NCBI RefSeq assembly: GCF_018314255.1
Contig: NZ_CP073066.1
Span: 1,860,001 to 1,924,000, forward strand
DNA: 64,000 nt
Direction: 5' to 3'
DNA from: Lentilactobacillus buchneri
GTDB lineage: Bacteria > Bacillota > Bacilli > Lactobacillales > Lactobacillaceae
Part shown: positions 1-8,840 of the stretch, one piece after another
Numbering within the stretch: position 1 is the stretch's first letter
Layout of the letters: each line of letters starts with the position of its first letter
Made by a program: the position numbers and the translations under genes
Notes under the pieces: model-generated
What the model was told of the DNA's origin: nothing
Seen by the model: only the letters and a program-made list of their open reading frames with translations
Databases searched by the model: none

Positions 1-555
1 CTGACTGCCGTCAACACGACAGTTCCCAGTATAATCAATCCCCAAATTGCCATTGATGGTAATTTTCGCGAAATGGAACCGTTGACTGGGGTAGACAGCG
101 AGTATGGCACGGCAAAAGTTACTTTTAAGCTTGGTGATCAGTCTAAAGAAATTCAATTGAGCGCTGGTGACGTTGCTGCACAAAAGGAGAGCGATAAGGA
201 CAGCCTGGTTTACCAACTCAAACACATGGATGGCACAGCCAGAAAAGCTGCCGTGGAACAAATAAATGCTGATTTCTACAATGCCGCAATCAAACAATAT
301 TCGTCAAAAGGTGTTGTTTTGGATAAATTTGTTGGCACAAAGGGATCAACCTATTCAGCGGCTGAATTGGGAACATACTTGAACGATAATCTAAGTACGC
401 TGACGACTCCTAAATACCCAAGTTTCGATGCCGATGGTAATGTGACTTATAAGACCGTTACCTTACACCTGTTGATGGGCGACATTTTTGGTGGAACATA
501 TGGGACGCCCACTGGCGCTTTATATGTATGTGACGCGTACAAACCTGAGGCTTAG
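1..555 (+). CDS. C-terminal part of an unrecognised protein (5' end outside window)
   Basis: The reading frame is open from the first base of the window, so this is the 3' part of a longer gene; the internal ATG at 73 is probably not its start. About 184 codons are present. The visible part has no membrane segment and no sorting signal, and is mixed polar sequence rich in Ser, Thr, Gly and Asp ending in CDAYKPEA. I do not recognise the family. Lying directly upstream of three S-layer genes it may be a surface protein, but that is inference from position only. A rho-independent terminator follows at 679. Confidence 0.6.
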   Translation: MTAVNTTVPSIINPQIAIDGNFREMEPLTGVDSEYGTAKVTFKLGDQSKEIQLSAGDVAAQKESDKDSLVYQLKHMDGTARKAAVEQINADFYNAAIKQYSSKGVVLDKFVGTKGSTYSAAELGTYLNDNLSTLTTPKYPSFDADGNVTYKTVTLHLLMGDIFGGTYGTPTGALYVCDAYKPEA

Positions 556-678
556 GAAATTGCACAAATCATTATCAGTACACCGCTTTTTACTTTACTA
601 AACAGTTATCTTCACAAAATCTTCACACTTTATACACACAATATACACATTTAAAAGTACCAATTTTCATCAAGTAAT

Positions 679-720
679 ACGCCTTACCCCACGTAAACAC
701 TGTGGCGAGGCGTTTTCATT
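679..720 (+). terminator. Rho-independent terminator
   Basis: The arm ACGCCTTACCCCAC pairs with GTGGCGAGGCGT around a short loop and is followed by TTTTCATTT. It separates the partial upstream gene from the first S-layer gene. The rest of 556-915 is AT-rich leader and promoter DNA with no gene. Confidence 0.7.
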
Positions 721-850
721 TGTCCGTATAAATGTGACTTTTCTGTGAAGGTTTCGCTCAAATATACATTTTTCTTCATATCTGTGATATTCTTCTAGCA
801 GTGAAAAATTACTGGGCAATTAAACGTTTTTGCCAAGTTTAGTAATTTTG

Positions 851-884
851 TTTCACTTCTTGTTTAGCGCGCTCAAACTAGATG
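851..884 (+). promoter_or_regulatory. Probable promoter of first S-layer gene
   Basis: TTTCAC (851) and, 17-18 bases on, CAAACTAGATG match the layout TTTCAC...TATACTAGATG upstream of the second S-layer gene. The shared ACTAGATG supports a conserved promoter, although the -10 here is poor. Not confirmed. Confidence 0.35.
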
Positions 885-915
885 ACTATCTGTTACACAA
901 TTGGAGGAATGGAAT

Positions 916-2499
916 TTGAAGAACAATTTGAAAAAATCACTTTTTGTGGGGATTGCTGCTTTAGGCTTCGTGGCCGTTGCCGGAACTGCCAATGCCACAC
1001 AAGCAAGTGCTAAAACATACGCCAAGGTAACCTCTAACAAGGCATTATCTGGCGATGCAACAACTCGTAACGTCAACTTTACCGGTGACGCAGCTTTATA
1101 CACTAAAGCCGGCACTGTTAAAGGCGCAAAAGTTGTCGCAGGTAAGACTACATTAGGAACTTTCGCTGACAGCAAGAGCTCACAACACAATGTTCGCGCA
1201 TACCGTGTTGCAACCACTAATCGCGGCTCAGTTTACTACAAGGTCGTTTCGTTTGACGGCCAATACCGTGGCTGGGTATACGGCGGCAAGTCAGCAACTG
1301 CATTTGGCGGTGGTGTTGAATCATACAGCACTACCACTGATCCTGCAGCAACTACTGACACAACTTCTTCAGCTTCATCAGCATCTTCAGCAACTTCAAC
1401 CAGCACCAGCAACCAAACCAATGGTTTAACTGCTGATCAAAAAGCTGCTACTTACAAGATTGCCAGTGTTGGTACTTCAAACGATGGTACTCAAGTAACT
1501 TACACTTACCCTGCATGGACGCAATACAAGAAGGGCCGCGTTATCACCGACTCTACTCCATACAAGGACGCAACTTTCAAGGTTACTGACCAAACCACTC
1601 GTACTCGCGAAGGCGACTTATGGGTTAAGATCGAAGCAACCGATTCAAAGAACAGCAAGGCCAATGGCTGGATCAAGTACAGCGGTTTGACTAAGACCAC
1701 TGATACCACTCCTTCAACTGACTTTGATGCCAACAAGAGTGTTAAGATTAACTTCCGTGACACGACTACTGGTAAGACGTTAGACAAGAGTGCTACTTGG
1801 ACCACTGCCTCAACTAACACTAAGCAAGGTGACTCAGTTGCCAGCTTGGTTAACAATGGTGGTTACAACTTGGCTGACTACATCAACAATCAGTTAACCG
1901 CACCAACTGGATATTCATTTGCCAGCAACAAGAACATCACACCTGATGTCACAACTGCTAAGTTTGGTGATACTTTGACTGTTGACGTTTCACCAGCTGC
2001 TAAAGCTGCCCTTAAAGTTGCCTTCTATTCAGAAGATGCACCTAGTGGTACTTTAACTGCTTTGAAGTCATCAGACTTTGCTTTTGGTTACCCAGCATTG
2101 ACGCCGGATGCTCAAACAAATGCACTTGGCAAGACAACTGATACTTCATTTAATTTGAATGATTTCTTTGGTGATGCCGGTACCAAGAACGCCAAATTTG
2201 TAACAGAATTTGACAAAGCCGTTAATGCCGCAACTGCAAAAGCAGGCAAGTTATCAAATGTTTCTGGTACTCAAACAACTGGCACTGACAAAGTTGGTTT
2301 CTTTGGCCAATCATTAAACAATGGTACTCAACGTTACTTCTACGTATTTAACTCCGCTGATACTCTTGCTAACAATGCTGCATCACAATCAAAGGGCGCA
2401 ACTGTTAAGGTTGTTCTCCAACGTTATGTAACCAACTTGCCACAACCTAATGAAGCAACTAAGGATGCTAAGGCAAACACTGATTACATCGCACAATAA
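916..2499 (+). CDS. S-layer protein, copy 1
   Basis: Secreted protein of the lactobacillar surface-layer type, expected to assemble non-covalently on the cell wall. The TTG at 916 is chosen because GGAGG (903-907) lies 8 bases upstream and the paralog uses the same arrangement; the frame extends to 901 but that would bury the ribosome site. 527 residues: basic N-terminus, hydrophobic signal segment (about 7-30) ending in ANATQASA, then two SLAP-like modules (about 35-135 and 165-260, with [18 protein letters not shown] and [14 protein letters not shown]), a Ser/Thr-rich linker between them, and a longer C-terminal part (270-527) likely for assembly or exposure. Product identity is certain at family level. 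Flanked by its own terminator and two close paralogs, 3018-4643 and 5050-6664. Confidence 0.92.
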   Translation: MKNNLKKSLFVGIAALGFVAVAGTANATQASAKTYAKVTSNKALSGDATTRNVNFTGDAALYTKAGTVKGAKVVAGKTTLGTFADSKSSQHNVRAYRVATTNRGSVYYKVVSFDGQYRGWVYGGKSATAFGGGVESYSTTTDPAATTDTTSSASSASSATSTSTSNQTNGLTADQKAATYKIASVGTSNDGTQVTYTYPAWTQYKKGRVITDSTPYKDATFKVTDQTTRTREGDLWVKIEATDSKNSKANGWIKYSGLTKTTDTTPSTDFDANKSVKINFRDTTTGKTLDKSATWTTASTNTKQGDSVASLVNNGGYNLADYINNQLTAPTGYSFASNKNITPDVTTAKFGDTLTVDVSPAAKAALKVAFYSEDAPSGTLTALKSSDFAFGYPALTPDAQTNALGKTTDTSFNLNDFFGDAGTKNAKFVTEFDKAVNAATAKAGKLSNVSGTQTTGTDKVGFFGQSLNNGTQRYFYVFNSADTLANNAASQSKGATVKVVLQRYVTNLPQPNEATKDAKANTDYIAQ

Positions 2500-2561
2500 T
2501 CAATAGATAACACTTTCCAAACACACATCCATTTCGGATTCATAACACAGCACAACTCTAC

Positions 2562-2614
2562 AAGTAAATAAAGGGGGATCGGACGAGGAAGCTTGTCCGT
2601 CCTCCTTTACTTTT
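2562..2614 (+). terminator. Terminator of S-layer gene 1
   Basis: Long GC-rich hairpin: AAGTAAATAAAGGGGGA with GGAC pairs with GTCC and TCCTCCTTTACTTTT. The equivalent structure follows copy 2 (4721) and is degenerate after copy 3. Confidence 0.8.
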
Positions 2615-2642
2615 CCAAAGTTTCATCCAATATGATATAAAA

Positions 2643-2777
2643 TATGATTTGTAGTCGCATATTCAATCAAGCGGTTTATGCGAGTGGCTGAAGTACTTCA
2701 AGCATACTTTGGCCGAAAACAGAGTACATGAGGGGCCGAGGGCAAACGGAAATTGTCTTCGGCCCTTCGTGTACCCG
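2643..2777 (+). ncRNA. S-layer-linked conserved intergenic element, copy 1 (candidate small RNA)
   Basis: Begins with TATGATTTGTAGT, identical in the element after S-layer gene 3, preceded by TTTCAT at 16 bases. It then contains GCATA/TATGC pairing and the segment TACTTCAAGCATACTTT, shared with copies at 4785 and 6771. It ends in a strong stem (GGGGCCGA with TCGGCCC) that lacks a U-run here. Transcription is inferred from the promoter-like start only. The rest of 2778-3017 is the leader of S-layer gene 2. Confidence 0.35.
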
Positions 2778-2958
2778 ATACATACTGATTTCTCTTCAAC
2801 ATTTTTGAAAGGTTGGCTCCCCATTTCCTGATTACAATGACAAACTTAAATAGACCTTAAAATGTGAATAATTTAAGAATATCTATTCACTTTTGTTGCA
2901 TTGTTTTATTCATGTCATATTCATGAAACAACTTAAGAAATTTGTTCAGGTAGCGTAA

Positions 2959-2986
2959 TTTCACTGTTCCTATAACAAGCTATACT
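2959..2986 (+). promoter_or_regulatory. Probable promoter of S-layer gene 2
   Basis: TTTCAC, 16-base spacer, TATACT, followed by AGATG as upstream of copy 1. The TTG start is 32 bases downstream. Confidence 0.5.
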
Positions 2987-3017
2987 AGATGTATTCTTTG
3001 TTAAGGAGGAATGGAAA

Positions 3018-4643
3018 TTGAATAAAAATTTAAAAAGATCCATTTATACAGGAATTGCTGCTTTAAGTTTTGTTGCAGTTGCTGGAACGGCTAACGCGAC
3101 TTCTGCGAGTGCCAAGTCGTACGCTAAGGTGACATCGAACAAAGCCTTAACGACTGACGCAACCACTCGTAACGTCAACGTTAACGGCACCAACGCACTG
3201 TATACCAAAGCGGGTACTTTGAAGGGCGCCAAGACAGTGGCTACCAAAGGCACTTTGTCGAATTTATCGACTTCAAAGAGCAGTGAAAAGAACTGGCGCG
3301 CTTACCGTGTTGCCACTACTAACCGGGGATCCGTCTACTACAAGATTGTTTCATATGACGGCAACTATCGCGGCTGGATTTACGGCGGCAAGTCAACAAC
3401 GGCCTTTGGCGGCGGTGTAAAAGCCTATAACACCACCACTGATCCATCGGCTTCAACTGACACCAGCTCATCGTCGTCAGCATCCTCGTACTCGACGACT
3501 TCAGCCCAGGCTAGTCAAACAACTGCTTTGACTGCCGCACAAAAGGCTGCCACTTACAAGATCGCTAACCCTGGCACCACCAATGATGGCACCGAGGTAA
3601 CTTACAGCTATCCTGCATGGACTCAGTACAAGAAGGGCCGGGTCATCACTGACTCAACGCCTTATAAGGACGCAACCTTCAAGGTGACTGATGAAACCAC
3701 ACGGACTCGTGAAGGCGACTTATGGGTTAAGATCGAAGCCACTGATTCAGCCAACAGCAAGGCCAATGGTTGGATTAAATACAGCGGTTTAACGACTGCT
3801 ACAACGACCCCAACGTCAACCTTCGACGCCGACACCAGTGTCAAGATTGCCTACCGTGATGTTTCCACCGGCAAGACCTTGTCCACCACCAACACTTGGA
3901 CCACTTCATCAACTGGTACCAAGGAAGGTAACAGTGCGGTGAACTACACGGATGCCAAGGGTCAAACCATCGGCAAGTTCATTTACGCTGAAGGGGCCCC
4001 TTCTGGTTACAAGATCAACACTACTGATAATAAAGATCTTGCATCAGACGGCAGCAACGCCACCGTTGCCCCAGCTTTGTCCAGCGCCAAATTTGGATCA
4101 ACTTTAACAGTTGATGTGACTCCAGTTGCTTCACAGACTAAGGTTAAATTTGACGTTGCCGGCACAACTGGCACTGCCAACTCAGCATTATCATCGAGTG
4201 ACTTCCTCTATGGTTTCCCAGCTCTGACCGCTTCAGCTCAATCAGATGCTTTACCAGCTGGTGGTGCTACTAATGGAACCTTCACCGTTGCCGATTACTT
4301 CGGCACGAATGGTAAGTTCACCAAGGCATTGAACAGCACTAGTTCATCCAACAGTGTCCAAACCATTTACCGCAACAGTGATATTTGGGATGTGAACGGT
4401 AATGAAGTAGCCACGACTGGCTTAACCGGCTTCTTTGGTCAAACTGACTCAAGCAAGTCCACGGCTTCAGCTCCAGCACACTACTTCTATGTCTACAACC
4501 CAACCAAGACCCTGGCAGCCAACGCATCAACCTTGGCTAATGGATCAGCGGTTACCCTGGTGTTCGATAAGTATTCAACCAACACGACACCAAACGCACT
4601 CAACTCTGATTTGAACGCCAACACAGACTACGTTTCAAAATAA
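3018..4643 (+). CDS. S-layer protein, copy 2
   Basis: Close paralog of the first S-layer protein. TTG start with AAGGAGG 9 bases upstream. 541 residues with signal segment ending ANATSASA, the same two SLAP-like modules, a Ser-rich linker (about 145-165) and a divergent C-terminal half. The N-terminal half is nearly the same in all three copies while the C-terminal part of copies 2 and 3 ([13 protein letters not shown]) resembles each other more than copy 1, pointing to successive tandem duplication. Codons here favour C and G at third positions more than copies 1 and 3. A full promoter, ribosome site and terminator suggest this copy is expressed. Confidence 0.92.
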   Translation: MNKNLKRSIYTGIAALSFVAVAGTANATSASAKSYAKVTSNKALTTDATTRNVNVNGTNALYTKAGTLKGAKTVATKGTLSNLSTSKSSEKNWRAYRVATTNRGSVYYKIVSYDGNYRGWIYGGKSTTAFGGGVKAYNTTTDPSASTDTSSSSSASSYSTTSAQASQTTALTAAQKAATYKIANPGTTNDGTEVTYSYPAWTQYKKGRVITDSTPYKDATFKVTDETTRTREGDLWVKIEATDSANSKANGWIKYSGLTTATTTPTSTFDADTSVKIAYRDVSTGKTLSTTNTWTTSSTGTKEGNSAVNYTDAKGQTIGKFIYAEGAPSGYKINTTDNKDLASDGSNATVAPALSSAKFGSTLTVDVTPVASQTKVKFDVAGTTGTANSALSSSDFLYGFPALTASAQSDALPAGGATNGTFTVADYFGTNGKFTKALNSTSSSNSVQTIYRNSDIWDVNGNEVATTGLTGFFGQTDSSKSTASAPAHYFYVYNPTKTLAANASTLANGSAVTLVFDKYSTNTTPNALNSDLNANTDYVSK

Positions 4644-4720
4644 GTTCATTGCGTCACTTCCAATAAGAGACATACGCCAACATCGTATGGATCATTAAAA
4701 CTGCATTCTTCAAACTAGTC

Positions 4721-4766
4721 CAAAAGGGGGGATTTAGACGATGCGACTCGTCTGCCCTCCTTTTGT
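4721..4766 (+). terminator. Terminator of S-layer gene 2
   Basis: CAAAAGGGGGG and AGACGA pair with TCGTCT and CCCTCCTTTTG; the T-run is part of the 3' arm. Confidence 0.75.
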
Positions 4767-4784
4767 GTGAACAATTCTTTTCAA

Positions 4785-4915
4785 TATAATATGGTAAAGT
4801 TTGCGCCACGGAAATTTGGGGTTCAAGCCGGAGTGAAGGGATGCCTCAAGCTCATTTCTTCATAAAAGGTTCTGAGATAAACGATCCGATTCTGTCGGGT
4901 CGTTTATTTTTGTCC
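4785..4915 (+). ncRNA. S-layer-linked conserved intergenic element, copy 2 (candidate small RNA)
   Basis: Starts with TATAAT (TTGTGT 16 bases upstream), then carries GTGAAGGGATGCCTCAAGC and TCATTTCTTCA, in which TGAAG pairs with CTTCA, and ends with the hairpin AAACGATCCGA / TCGGGTCGTTTA plus a T-run. The loop matches copies at 2643 and 6771. A promoter-like box, structured body and terminator are together consistent with a transcript of about 115 bases. Confidence 0.4.
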
Positions 4916-4922
4916 TAAATCT

Positions 4923-4951
4923 TTGGGTGGCCTTTCAAAAGATGATATACT
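4923..4951 (+). promoter_or_regulatory. Possible promoter of S-layer gene 3
   Basis: TTGGGT, 17-base spacer, TATACT, about 100 bases before the TTG start. It does not resemble the promoters of copies 1 and 2. The leader holds a small hairpin (GAACC / GGTTC, about 4982-5002). Confidence 0.4.
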
Positions 4952-5049
4952 TGAAGAGGTTAGGTGGTCGTTGGACTTAATGAACCAGAATTTTTTAGGT
5001 TCAATCGACTAGCCTTTGCTTAATTCTTAACATATTGGAGGAATGTCAT

Positions 5050-6664
5050 TTGAAAAATACTTTGAAAAAGTCTCTTCGTGGGGGTTGCTGCATTAGGACT
5101 TGTCGCAGCTGTTGGGACTGCTAACGCAACTTCAGCAAGTGCCAAATCATATGCGAAAGTAACTTCTAACAAAGCTCTTGGGGGTGACGCTACTACTCGT
5201 AACGTTAACTTTACCGGTAAGAGTGCATTATATACCAAGGCTGGTACTTTACGTGGTGCCCGAGTGAAAGCCAGCAAGGCTGTTTTAAGCAGCTTCGCTA
5301 ACTCAAAGAGCTCACAACACAACGTTCGTGCTTACCGTGTCGCTACCACCAACCGTGGTTCCGTCTATTACAAGGTTGTCTCATTTGATGGTGCTTACCG
5401 TGGCTGGATCTACGGCGGCAAATCAACTGGTGCATTTGGCGGTGGTGTTGCGCAATACAACACAACCACTGATCCACAAGCATCAACTGATACCAGTTCA
5501 TCAGTGAACTCAAGTGCCTCAATTAACACTCAAGGCCAAACAACTGGTTTGAGTGCTACTCAAAAGGCTGCAACCTATAAGATTGCCAACCCTGGTACTT
5601 CAAACGATGGTACTGAAGTAACTTATACTTACCCAGCATGGACTCAATACAAGAAGGGCCGGGTAATTACCGACTCAACACCTTATAAGGACGCTACTTT
5701 CAAGGTTACCGATCAAACAACTCGGACCCGTGAAGGCGACCTTTGGGTTAAGATCGAAGCAACTGACGCTGCCAACAGCAAAGCTAATGGTTGGATTCTT
5801 TACAGTGGTTTGAAGCAAGCTACTCCTGCTACACCAGCTGAGAACTTTAATGCTGATACCAGTGTGAAGATTGCTTATCGTGATGTTTCAACTGGTAAGA
5901 CACTTTCAAACACCAATACTTGGACAACAGCTTCAACTGGTACCAAGCAAGGTAACAGTGTTGGCGCTTTGGTAAATGCTAAGGCACAAAACCTTGGAAC
6001 ATTCATTGCTGCTACTGGCGCACCTTCTGGTTACAAGCTCAATACAACTAGTGGTGATCTCAAGGGCGACGGTAGTAACGTTGTTGTTACACCTGCACTC
6101 TCAAGTGCTACCTTTGGTGCTACTTTGACTGTTGATGTAACTCCAGTTTCATCAGCAACTAAGGTTAAGTTGCAAATGCCTGGTACTAATGGGACTGTAA
6201 ACCAATCATTAACTGCAAGTGATTTCCTTTATGGTTATCCTGATTTGACCACCAGTGCACAAAATGAGTCATTACCACCTGTTGGTACTCCTAATGGTAT
6301 GTTCACTGTCGCAAAATATTTCGACTCCAACAGCCAATTCACTAAGGATATCAACGATTCGACAAAGTCCAATACTGTGCAAACAGTTCAAAGACTTCAT
6401 AGTGATATCTGGAATTCTAACGGTCAAGAAACATTCGGAGATGTCACAGGATTCTATGGTCAAAAGGATCCTAACAGAAGCACAACAGCAATCCCTGTTT
6501 ACTACTTCTACGTATACAATCCAACTGAAACCGCTAAAGCCAATGCATCTCAATTGCAAAACGGATCTTCAGTAAATTTGGTATTTGATCGTTATTCTAC
6601 TAACCGTACACCTGATCCAGTTAGAACTGATTTAAATACTAATACTGATTTTATTGCAAAATAA
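5050..6664 (+). pseudogene. S-layer protein, copy 3, frameshifted in signal peptide
   Basis: GGAGG (5037-5041) and TTG at 5050 match the start of the other copies and give MKNTLKKSL, but the frame then shifts: the Phe codon of copy 1 is reduced to one base (C5077), and the next codons GTG GGG GTT continue in another frame. Read from 5078 the remaining 528 codons are intact and highly similar to copies 1 and 2. Starting at GTG 5078 would give a signal peptide without its basic N-region and without a ribosome site. The normal terminator is also degenerate. It may be a recently silenced copy, a switchable copy or a sequencing error. Otherwise the domain layout equals that of copy 2. Confidence 0.75.
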
Positions 6665-6770
6665 GATATCATCGATTCATAGTTTTACCCATTCCAGCTC
6701 TACAAACTTAATATGTAATGTCGACCAAAGTGATTTGGCCGTCCGCTTTATGGAATCACCGTTCCGTCAA

Positions 6771-6900
6771 TATGATTTGTAGTTGCACACAGGTAACGAA
6801 TAAATTGCTGGGCGGAAGGGATACTTCAAGCATATTTCTTCCAGGCAATTTGAAAATAAACCAGCGATCCGATTTACTTCGGGTCGCTGGTTTTTTGTCT
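6771..6900 (+). ncRNA. S-layer-linked conserved intergenic element, copy 3 (candidate small RNA)
   Basis: TATGATTTGTAGT start as in copy 1, then a hairpin TTGC..GGAAG with CTTCC..GCAA whose loop GGATACTTCAAGCATATTT matches copy 2, then a perfect terminator (CCAGCGA / TCGCTGG, then TTTTTTG). The rest of 6665-6993 has a weak CCAAA/TTTGG hairpin where the S-layer terminator should be and no gene. Confidence 0.4.
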
Positions 6901-6993
6901 GGATACAGTTAAGGGGCCAATTGATTCTGCGTTCGATTTGGAATTTTCCAACGATCGGTGGAGTTCTTCTAATTCGTTACTTTCCTCCAAAGG

Positions 6994-7296
6994 TTAGTCG
7001 TTATGGAAAAACGGATTGGGGTCAGCCGTTGGACCCAAAAACTCGTAATCTGTATATAAGTAGGGAACGTTATTATTCATTTTGTGCTCGATGCCGGCGT
7101 TGTAAACTTTCCAGCGCAGTTCGTCGATTTCCTTCATTATTTTGTCGTAATCTCTCAATGACAAAAGAACCCCGAGCATTTGGTCATGTTTGATAACAAA
7201 CACACCGGTTTGATTCAATTTTGCTCGTTGGAAAGCTTTAGTTGGTGACTTTTTCAATTCGGAAACAGATATGAGTGGCGTATTTAAAACTGTCAT
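6994..7296 (-). CDS. Phd/YefM-like antitoxin, no toxin partner seen
   Basis: 100-residue protein; ATG at 7296 is chosen because GGAGG lies 6-7 bases upstream, while a longer frame to 7341 lacks a site. The N-terminus (TPLISVSELKKSPTKAFQRA) has the pattern of Phd/YefM antitoxins, which bind DNA through the N-terminal half and a toxin through the C-terminal half, and GVFVIKHDQMLGVLLSLRDYDKI matches the family core. No RelE, Doc or YoeB-like frame lies downstream (6665-6993) or upstream. It could be an orphan regulator, an immunity-like remnant, or act with a distant toxin. Confidence 0.7.
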   Translation of the reverse strand: MTVLNTPLISVSELKKSPTKAFQRAKLNQTGVFVIKHDQMLGVLLSLRDYDKIMKEIDELRWKVYNAGIEHKMNNNVPYLYTDYEFLGPTADPNPFFHND

Positions 7297-7402
7297 TGTA
7301 TCCCTCCTCGTATTTGTTCTTATGATATCAATTTTCCCCAAGAGATACTAGTTTGGTGGCTCTCGATTAATGGACAAGAAGATGCTTTCATGGGCTGAAT
7401 AC

Positions 7403-7449
7403 AAAAAATGCCTGAAACATAAATTAACATTCATGTTTCAGACATTTTT
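7403..7449 (-). terminator. Terminator of SGNH hydrolase gene
   Basis: CCTGAAACAT pairs with ATGTTTCAG around 12 bases; A-run and T-run on both sides make it usable in both directions. It lies just past the stop of the minus-strand gene. Confidence 0.7.
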
Positions 7450-7456
7450 CGTAGTT

Positions 7457-8647
7457 TTAGTAATCAGCAGCTGTGTTAGTAGAAGTTGTTTTCTTCGTAG
7501 CAGTGGTCTTGCTGGTGGTCGTCTTCTTAGTAGAAGTGGTCTTCTTAATCTGATCCTTTGGGAAATTATCAATCATAAAGTTAGCGATGTCTCTGGCCAT
7601 TAACTGATACGTCTTGGCAGCCGGATGCAAGCGGCCGTCGTTAAATCGGTCAATGTGATTAGCGTCAGTGATCAAATTAGGATCGACGTCCTGCCAGTTG
7701 AGGTATGGCACGTCATTTTGCTGATAGACTTCAGCTTCGGCACTTCTCAATTCGTTCATGGTGTAGCCGCCTTGGCCGACAACGTCATCGGAGTTCTGGT
7801 TGTTGTCATAACGGGTGATTGGCAGGATGCCATAGATGATCAGGTTCTTATTTTCAGCTTTCATCTTCTTAATATTGGTATCCAAGGTGTTCTTAATTTG
7901 GTCAATGGTCGAATCGGTATGACCGTAATCGTTGGTCCCATAAGCGATGGTGGCCACGTTGTATTTGGCAAAATTGGTATCCTCAACCGTGGTGGTTAAG
8001 TCCCCCGGTGTCGACATATCGCCGGCGTCACACAAGAAGGCACCGTTGTATGCGGCGTTATCAACTTTCACATTCAGGTAACGGGCCAGCCAGGTCGGGT
8101 AGCCGGCATCCAAGGTCTCGTAGCCGTCATAACCGGCGGTAATGGAGTCGCCCATGGTGATAAGCGTGTCTGATTTGAAGTAGTCACTATTTTTCATTGC
8201 GATGTCAAACGTTCCTTCCGAAATATCTTGTAAGTTGCCGCGCCAGACCCAGCCGTTTTGCTTGCCGGAACCACTCTTCACGTAATACCAAACGGAGTTG
8301 CCCTTGCCCTGGGCGGATCGGTCGATGACAGCTTTTTTATAAGTGTACCAGGTTACCTTGGCAAAGTCTTTAGCAGATCCCAAAGTCTTGTTCAAACCGG
8401 AAGTCGTGTAGACGTAGCCGCCCTTTAAATGGTAGGGAAGTGGTTGGTCGTAGTCTTCGGTAGAAACAATGGAAGCAGCTGGAATCGTTTTTTTAGTGGT
8501 GTCATTAGTTGATTTGGATTTGGTGCTTGATGAACTCGTCGAAGTCGGGGTCGTTGGTGTCGTTGTGGCAGCACTGCCAGGTGCCATGATCGCCGCAATC
8601 CCCAAAGCGGCTGTGATGGCAGTCGTTATGTAAAAACGTTTATTCAT
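7457..8647 (-). CDS. Secreted SGNH/GDSL-type hydrolase
   Basis: 396 residues; ATG with GAGGAG upstream. The signal peptide (1-27) is followed by a Thr/Ser-rich linker (28-55), an SH3/SLAP-like module (about 62-140, KGGYVYTTSG...WYYVKSG...GWVWRG) similar to those in the S-layer proteins, then an SGNH esterase domain with MGDSITAGYDG (nucleophile Ser), GTNDYG (block III Asn) and a C-terminal block with DGRLHP (catalytic Asp/His). The last 35 residues are Lys/Thr repeats that could bind the wall electrostatically. Likely acts outside the cell on acyl esters of wall polymers or lipids; the substrate is unknown. Single gene, opposite to its neighbours. Confidence 0.85.
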   Translation of the reverse strand: MNKRFYITTAITAALGIAAIMAPGSAATTTPTTPTSTSSSSTKSKSTNDTTKKTIPAASIVSTEDYDQPLPYHLKGGYVYTTSGLNKTLGSAKDFAKVTWYTYKKAVIDRSAQGKGNSVWYYVKSGSGKQNGWVWRGNLQDISEGTFDIAMKNSDYFKSDTLITMGDSITAGYDGYETLDAGYPTWLARYLNVKVDNAAYNGAFLCDAGDMSTPGDLTTTVEDTNFAKYNVATIAYGTNDYGHTDSTIDQIKNTLDTNIKKMKAENKNLIIYGILPITRYDNNQNSDDVVGQGGYTMNELRSAEAEVYQQNDVPYLNWQDVDPNLITDANHIDRFNDGRLHPAAKTYQLMARDIANFMIDNFPKDQIKKTTSTKKTTTSKTTATKKTTSTNTAADY

Positions 8648-8840
8648 ATCAATTATCTCCTCATAATTTTGAACTATGTATTACTTTAGCATGATATTGT
8701 TACGAAACCCTTACATGCCGCTTACACTCAAATGAAGAGTTCGTGCACAACTTGCTTATTTTTAGTAAATCAATTATGATTACTTTTAGCAAGATACTAA
8801 TAGAACGATTTGACTAGAATGCAAGCGGGGGAGTCAATAA

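Noticed and set aside
873-1856. Antisense frames in the S-layer genes (also at 3044-3844, 5020-5322, 6272-6559)
   Set aside because: They mirror the repetitive codon use of the S-layer genes and lack ribosome sites and family features.
6718-7193. Two plus-strand frames between S-layer gene 3 and the antitoxin
   Set aside because: The first overlaps the structured element and terminator, the second is antisense to the antitoxin gene; neither has a start site.
7625-7999. 124-codon plus-strand frame inside the SGNH hydrolase gene
   Set aside because: Antisense to a clear secreted hydrolase with full family motifs; it is a shadow.
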